NCBI GenBank assembly: GCA_934254985.1
Contig: CAKQMS010000032.1
Coordinates: 1-34,976 of the forward strand
DNA from: an uncultured Prevotella sp.
GTDB lineage: Bacteria > Bacteroidota > Bacteroidia > Bacteroidales > Bacteroidaceae
Length of the DNA: 34,976 bases
Direction: 5' to 3'
Made by a program: the position numbers and the translations under genes. Positions 31,633 to 34,976 of the stretch are shown here, one piece after another. Each line of letters opens with the position of its first letter. Within the stretch, counting starts at the first letter, position 1. The notes beneath the pieces were generated by a model. It was not told the origin of the DNA and searched no databases. It was given only the letters and a program-made list of their open reading frames with translations.

Positions 31633-33384
31633 TTACTTAAAAACACGCTTAACGCTCTTTACTGTACCATCAGCCTTGCGTACTGTCTGGATATATACAC
31701 CCTTTGCTGGACGAGCTACTTTGCGACCACTAAGGTCGGTAAAGACGGTGCTAACAAACTTAGAAGCATTAGCTCCGATGTTGTCGATTCCATCAGTATC
31801 TTCCTCATCCTTAGCGCTAACATAGCTGATAGCCGACTTGCGCACTTCGCCACCGCCCTTATAAATGAGCTGAACACCGATGCTGTCGATACCTTCAACA
31901 AAGGTTTTGACATTTAGCGCACCTGCATAATATACTATATTCTCTTGATCGTTGAATAGATAAGGAATCTCTGTGGTTTCCTCTTTTAATGATGGATAAT
32001 CCTGGGTATCAAATGCCAATGGTTCATCGTCGAGATAAACAGTATAATAAAGCTGCTTGGTATCAAGAAGGTTGCCATCGGCATCAAACTCGCTTGGGAT
32101 GAATGTCAAGATACCATATCCATCCATATCATTATAAGGATAGTATGAAACGTTTTCTTCGCCTACTTCCATAGGAGTTGCAGCTTTCTCTGTCCAAGGA
32201 GCAAAAGCAGGTTCGTCGTAAGTATACAACTGGTTAGGCTTCTTATAGCCCTGGTTTACATAGAATGTACTGTCAGATTTGAAGCTACCTGTTGCCGCAT
32301 CATAGTCGAAAACTATCTTGTCGAGGAATACAGGCTCATCATAATAATCGCCAGTACCATCACCGTAGTCATACCAAGTAGGCTGATGTCCAATAGGCTC
32401 AAAGAAGGTATAAGCCAAGGTCAGTGTATCAAAGCCCATATACTGATGACCTTCGAAGGTTACTTTATCGCCATCCAAAGTACCCTTTGCCCATGTATCA
32501 GGCATAGCATCGTTGAGTCCTGCTACATAGATATCGTTGCCTTCTCTTACCACTTTCTTCACACGACCATATAGCTGACCCGACTCGGTATAGAGTAGAG
32601 ACATTGTCTCAGCCTTTGATGCATCCTTTGGAGCTACAGGCTGCTTATCGAACTTCTCATAGAGAGATACATAGTCGCCATAGCCATACCATTGGCCTTC
32701 CTCATCACACATACCCAAAAGCTTGCTGTCTTCAGTAGTGTTAACCATAAAGATACTATCATGGCGCCATACAAACTTAATGGTCTGATCATCGGTTGGG
32801 ATGAAAGTAGTATAGGTTTGTCCGCCTTCAGTCATCTTAGTTGGCTTAAGTTTGAAAAGATAACCATCTTGTGGACCATCCTCATAGTCTTCATGCACAA
32901 ACTGCTGAGGCAATTTCACTTCGATAGTGTCGCCTTCACCACGTTCGCCCTTAATCCATGAAGTAGAATAATAAGCTCCTAATGGATCATTGAAATAAAC
33001 AGTCTTGTTGTCATCAGAAACAACAACAGTTCCACGTACACCATCAAAAGGCAGATCTGCTACACTTCCATAAAGAACAATGAAACTATTGCCCGAACGA
33101 TAGAAGTTGTTATAAAGAGTACCATTAGGTTGCTCGGTGATAAGCGGAGCAATAGTAGATGTAGCCTCGGCATAAGCCTGCGCCTTGCGAGGAGATGCTG
33201 TAACTACACTCTTTCCTGTAGCAGTTTGGTTGCCAAACTGTAGCATCGGAAGAAAACCAGACTTTTTTGCAGCAACCTGCTTCTTGTCATAATTAAAACG
33301 CATACCTTTGCTTGGCATAGGCTGCGCTGTTGCAACTGCACTTGCCATGAGTGCTGCGGCTAAAACTGTGTAGAAATGTTTCAT
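31633..33384 (-). CDS. Secreted protein with type IX sorting-like C-terminus
   Basis: 583 residues. A signal peptide (MKHFYTVLAAALMASAVATA) is followed by a Lys-rich propeptide-like stretch (about 30-75). A beta-rich body (about 80-510) has many Tyr/Asp-rich strands and no enzyme motif I recognise. The C-terminal 40 residues, VFTDLSGRKVARPAKGVYIQ to GTVKSVKRVFK, have the G-[RK]-V---KGVYI---DG--K--K pattern of Prevotella type IX sorting tails. It should cross the inner membrane by Sec and the outer membrane through the machine encoded immediately downstream, though it has its own promoter and terminator. Function unknown. Confidence 0.85.
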   Translation of the reverse strand: MKHFYTVLAAALMASAVATAQPMPSKGMRFNYDKKQVAAKKSGFLPMLQFGNQTATGKSVVTASPRKAQAYAEATSTIAPLITEQPNGTLYNNFYRSGNSFIVLYGSVADLPFDGVRGTVVVSDDNKTVYFNDPLGAYYSTSWIKGERGEGDTIEVKLPQQFVHEDYEDGPQDGYLFKLKPTKMTEGGQTYTTFIPTDDQTIKFVWRHDSIFMVNTTEDSKLLGMCDEEGQWYGYGDYVSLYEKFDKQPVAPKDASKAETMSLLYTESGQLYGRVKKVVREGNDIYVAGLNDAMPDTWAKGTLDGDKVTFEGHQYMGFDTLTLAYTFFEPIGHQPTWYDYGDGTGDYYDEPVFLDKIVFDYDAATGSFKSDSTFYVNQGYKKPNQLYTYDEPAFAPWTEKAATPMEVGEENVSYYPYNDMDGYGILTFIPSEFDADGNLLDTKQLYYTVYLDDEPLAFDTQDYPSLKEETTEIPYLFNDQENIVYYAGALNVKTFVEGIDSIGVQLIYKGGGEVRKSAISYVSAKDEEDTDGIDNIGANASKFVSTVFTDLSGRKVARPAKGVYIQTVRKADGTVKSVKRVFK

Positions 33385-33511
33385 GAGCCTTGTTGTTTAA
33401 TTATTATTGTGTTGAGTTTAAATCATATAATAATATATAATGTATCTTCCATCTTACATGATACGTCTAACATTATGTTATATTACATCATGTTTTATTG
33501 CATAACCCGAG

Positions 33512-33543
33512 CAAAGGTACATTAATAATATCAAAGCGCCAAG
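33512..33543 (-). promoter_or_regulatory. Bacteroidetes-type promoter for the secreted-protein gene
   Basis: The minus strand carries CTTG (33543-33540), a 20-base spacer and TACCTTTG (33519-33512), a good match to TTTG-N19-21-TAnnTTTG. Confidence 0.6.
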
Positions 33544-33623
33544 CAAAATCAGCAAATTATTTGTATTTTGATACATTTTTCCTCATTTTACTTTCACTTT
33601 CATCTTCCAAATATGTAATTCAA

Positions 33624-33670
33624 ACTAAAAAGCGATATGGAAATCTCATATAGAAATATCCATATCGCTT
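33624..33670 (-). terminator. Terminator of the DUF2795 gene
   Basis: AAGCGATATGGA and TCCATATCGCTT form a perfect 12-bp stem, followed on the minus strand by TTTTTAGTTTG. It begins about 40 bases after the stop codon. Confidence 0.85.
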
Positions 33671-33711
33671 ATATCATCATGCTTTAAGCCGCTTTTAGAC
33701 AGCTAAAACTT

Positions 33712-33933
33712 TTAGTATTCGTCCTCATTGAAGAGGAAATCTTCTTTTGTAGGGTAGTCAGGCCAAATATCTTCGATGCTATCGTAAACATCGCCTTCGT
33801 CCTCTATTTCCTGCAAGTTCTCCAACACCTCAAGAGGTGCGCCAGAACGTGTTGCGTAATCTATCAACTCTTCCTTAGTTGCAGGCCATGGTGCATCCTC
33901 CAACTTAGATGCTAATTCAAGTGTCCAATACAT
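33712..33933 (-). CDS. DUF2795 domain protein
   Basis: A 73-residue, very acidic protein (YWTLELASKLEDAPWPATKE, ENLQEIEDEGDVYDSIEDIW) of the small DUF2795 family that is strongly conserved in Bacteroidota. The first half (PATKEELIDYATRSGAPLEV) is the helical domain; the second half is a Asp/Glu-rich tail ending NEDEY. It is cytoplasmic, with no membrane segment. The function is unknown. It is monocistronic, with a consensus promoter about 140 bases upstream and a clean terminator, which suggests high expression. Confidence 0.9.
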   Translation of the reverse strand: MYWTLELASKLEDAPWPATKEELIDYATRSGAPLEVLENLQEIEDEGDVYDSIEDIWPDYPTKEDFLFNEDEY

Positions 33934-34073
33934 AGTTCAATATTTTTTATTTGTTCTTAATCTTCAATTGCAAAATATTTATTCAAATATTGCTATTGCA
34001 AAAATATCAGCCATAAATTGCTCAAAAACCTTTAGTAATACAAGCATTATTCATTAGGCTTCTAAATTTCCCG

Positions 34074-34104
34074 CAAAAATAATGATTTTCTTTTTAAATA
34101 CAAG
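34074..34104 (-). promoter_or_regulatory. Bacteroidetes-type promoter for the DUF2795 gene
   Basis: The minus strand reads CTTG (34104-34101), a 19-base spacer and TATTTTTG (34081-34074). A second TATTTTTG lies at 34006-33999 and could be an alternative start nearer the gene. Confidence 0.65.
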
Positions 34105-34204
34105 CAAATGAACGTTTTTTTTCATTACAAAATGCGATTAGTAGTATAATTTAATAGTTTTAAGGTCATAGCAAGATAAATAAGGCAAGATAAAACCAGA
34201 AAAC

Positions 34205-34783
34205 TTAGAAATTTACTATATAATGTTGCTTACATTTCTCTTTATCCATAAAGATAATGCCACAATAATATAAATCGAAAGTACGACCTACTCGAGCGTC
34301 CTGAACTATCGAATTCCAAATCTTTGTTGCTTCTTTAGAAACATGAATATTCTCAATAATAATAATACTATTAGATGAAGCGTTGCACAGATAATAATCT
34401 AATACATCATTGGTGGGAACATCTTTTATCAAAATAACACCAGCTGCTGCCACTTCACTATTATCATGAGTAAAACACACAGAATAGCAACCTGCCTTTA
34501 CATAACGACGCAACACATCATCAAAAGAGCCTTTCAGAAGCCACGTAGAAGCCTGTGAATAGTTAGCTATACGAAAATATAACCTATATAGTTTTAACTC
34601 CTTCCAAGACAAATCTGGATATTCAATATCCATATCCCCATAAGCATAATAAGGATAATGCTCATTTATGACATAGCGAATAAAAGAATAGGCTGTTGGT
34701 GACTGAACACCAAAGCCTCTACATTTGCTTATTCGGGAAAGCCAAACAATGGCATACTTCAATTTATCCTTTATATTGCGCAT
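34205..34783 (-). CDS. Conserved protein, possibly a degenerate SAM methyltransferase
   Basis: 192 residues from the ATG at 34783. I prefer it to the ATG 9 codons upstream because MRNIKDKLKYAIVWLSRISK opens the conserved part and the probable promoter overlaps the longer start. Recognisable blocks are RGFGVQSPTAYSFIRYVINE, HYPYYAYGDMDI and the end IIIENIHVSKEATKIWNSIV plus RTFDLYYCGIIFMDKE. The last block resembles the C-terminal strands of class I SAM-dependent (O-methyl)transferases, but the glycine-rich SAM-binding motif is not obvious. It may have lost catalysis. Monocistronic as far as visible. Confidence 0.7.
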   Translation of the reverse strand: MRNIKDKLKYAIVWLSRISKCRGFGVQSPTAYSFIRYVINEHYPYYAYGDMDIEYPDLSWKELKLYRLYFRIANYSQASTWLLKGSFDDVLRRYVKAGCYSVCFTHDNSEVAAAGVILIKDVPTNDVLDYYLCNASSNSIIIIENIHVSKEATKIWNSIVQDARVGRTFDLYYCGIIFMDKEKCKQHYIVNF

Positions 34784-34807
34784 AGTAATATAAAAACGAA
34801 AAAGTAA

Positions 34808-34815
34808 CAAAGATA
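34808..34815 (-). promoter_or_regulatory. Probable -7 element for the gene at 34205-34783
   Basis: The minus strand reads TATCTTTG (TAnnTTTG), 24 bases before the preferred ATG. It overlaps the region just upstream of the alternative start at 34810, which argues against that start. Confidence 0.5.
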
Positions 34816-34818
34816 TTG

Positions 34819-34878
34819 TGGGAAAGGTAAAAGGTAAAAAGGAAAAGAGGTAAAAGGGAAAGGGAAAAAGGTAAAAGA
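34819..34878. repeat. Polypurine tract with GGTAAAA repeats
   Basis: About 60 bases composed almost only of G, A and scattered T on the plus strand, with GGTAAAA occurring four times at slightly irregular spacing. An AT-only stretch (TATATATAATAATATG) follows. No gene is visible in 34816-34944. Confidence 0.6.
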
Positions 34879-34944
34879 CGTATATATAATAATATGTAAA
34901 TATATAATAATGTGTAGCTTGTAATGAGGTATATATAAACGAAA

Positions 34945-34976
34945 AGAGCTCCGAAGACTTTCGTCCTCGAAGCTCT
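34945..34976 (-). terminator. Terminator at the right edge
   Basis: The 14-base arms AGAGCTCCGAAGAC and GTCCTCGAAGCTCT (12 of 14 paired) flank a 4-base loop. On the minus strand the stem is followed by TTTTCGTTTAT. It probably ends a minus-strand gene lying beyond the window, although a plus-strand role cannot be excluded. Confidence 0.6.

Larger units (their letters stand above)
33385..33711. other. 327-base intergenic region
   Basis: An A+T-rich stretch with no plausible gene. It holds the promoter of the secreted-protein gene near 33512-33543, a leader of about 120 bases with runs of ATAATATATAATG-type sequence (33430-33490), and the terminator of the DUF2795 gene at 33624-33670. Confidence 0.6.

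Noticed and set aside
1..34976. CRISPR arrays, tRNA/rRNA genes, integrases or insertion sequences
   Set aside because: I saw no regularly spaced direct repeats, cloverleaf genes or transposase/integrase motifs on either strand.

Overview
The window looks like a chromosome segment from a Bacteroidota bacterium, most likely Prevotellaceae (Prevotella/Segatella-like). Four things support this: a complete type IX secretion core cluster (porP/sprF, gldK, gldL, gldM, gldN); BspA-type leucine-rich-repeat proteins; C-terminal tails resembling type IX sorting signals; and promoters of the Bacteroidetes form (TTTG/TTG, 19-21 nt spacer, TAnnTTTG) with poor Shine-Dalgarno sites.

Region 1, 1-13350, is accessory. 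It opens with a BspA-type LRR gene that starts in the middle of a repeat, followed by an orphan small ORF. Then comes a compact eight-gene minus-strand operon, 11340 down to 2360. In transcription order it encodes: a tail-anchored protein with a possible degenerate J-like N-terminus; a signal-peptide/coiled-coil/transmembrane protein whose C-terminus looks GrpE-like to me; a divergent 831-aa Hsp70; a tail-anchored unknown; an 88-aa membrane protein; a kinase-like/AAA+ ATPase fusion with an altered catalytic loop (HNE for HRD); a TerB-like protein; and an unknown. I read this as a membrane-tethered chaperone/ATPase stress or defence system. It is the best candidate here for an undescribed system. 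Divergent from it is an Abi_2 (AbiD/AbiF-type) HEPN protein. It has a near-consensus promoter and a short structured leader that ends in a U-rich tract and can pair with the start codon; this is a candidate regulatory or antitoxin RNA. A second, smaller BspA fragment closes the region.

Region 2, 13386-22867, is housekeeping. On the minus strand lie patB/malY-type C-S lyase with a DUF3737 beta-helix protein, waaA (Kdo transferase) and gltX. On the plus strand are a PgpH-type 7TM-HD phosphohydrolase and priA, directly abutting.

Region 3, 22892-34976, is all minus strand and dominated by the envelope: an OmpP1/FadL-type transporter, an outer-membrane beta-barrel protein, the type IX core operon, and a secreted protein with a C-terminal sorting-like tail that this machine may export. 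It ends with a DUF2795 protein, a conserved protein with a methyltransferase-like C-terminus, and a hairpin at the right edge. I saw no rRNA or tRNA genes, CRISPR arrays, intact insertion sequences or integrases.
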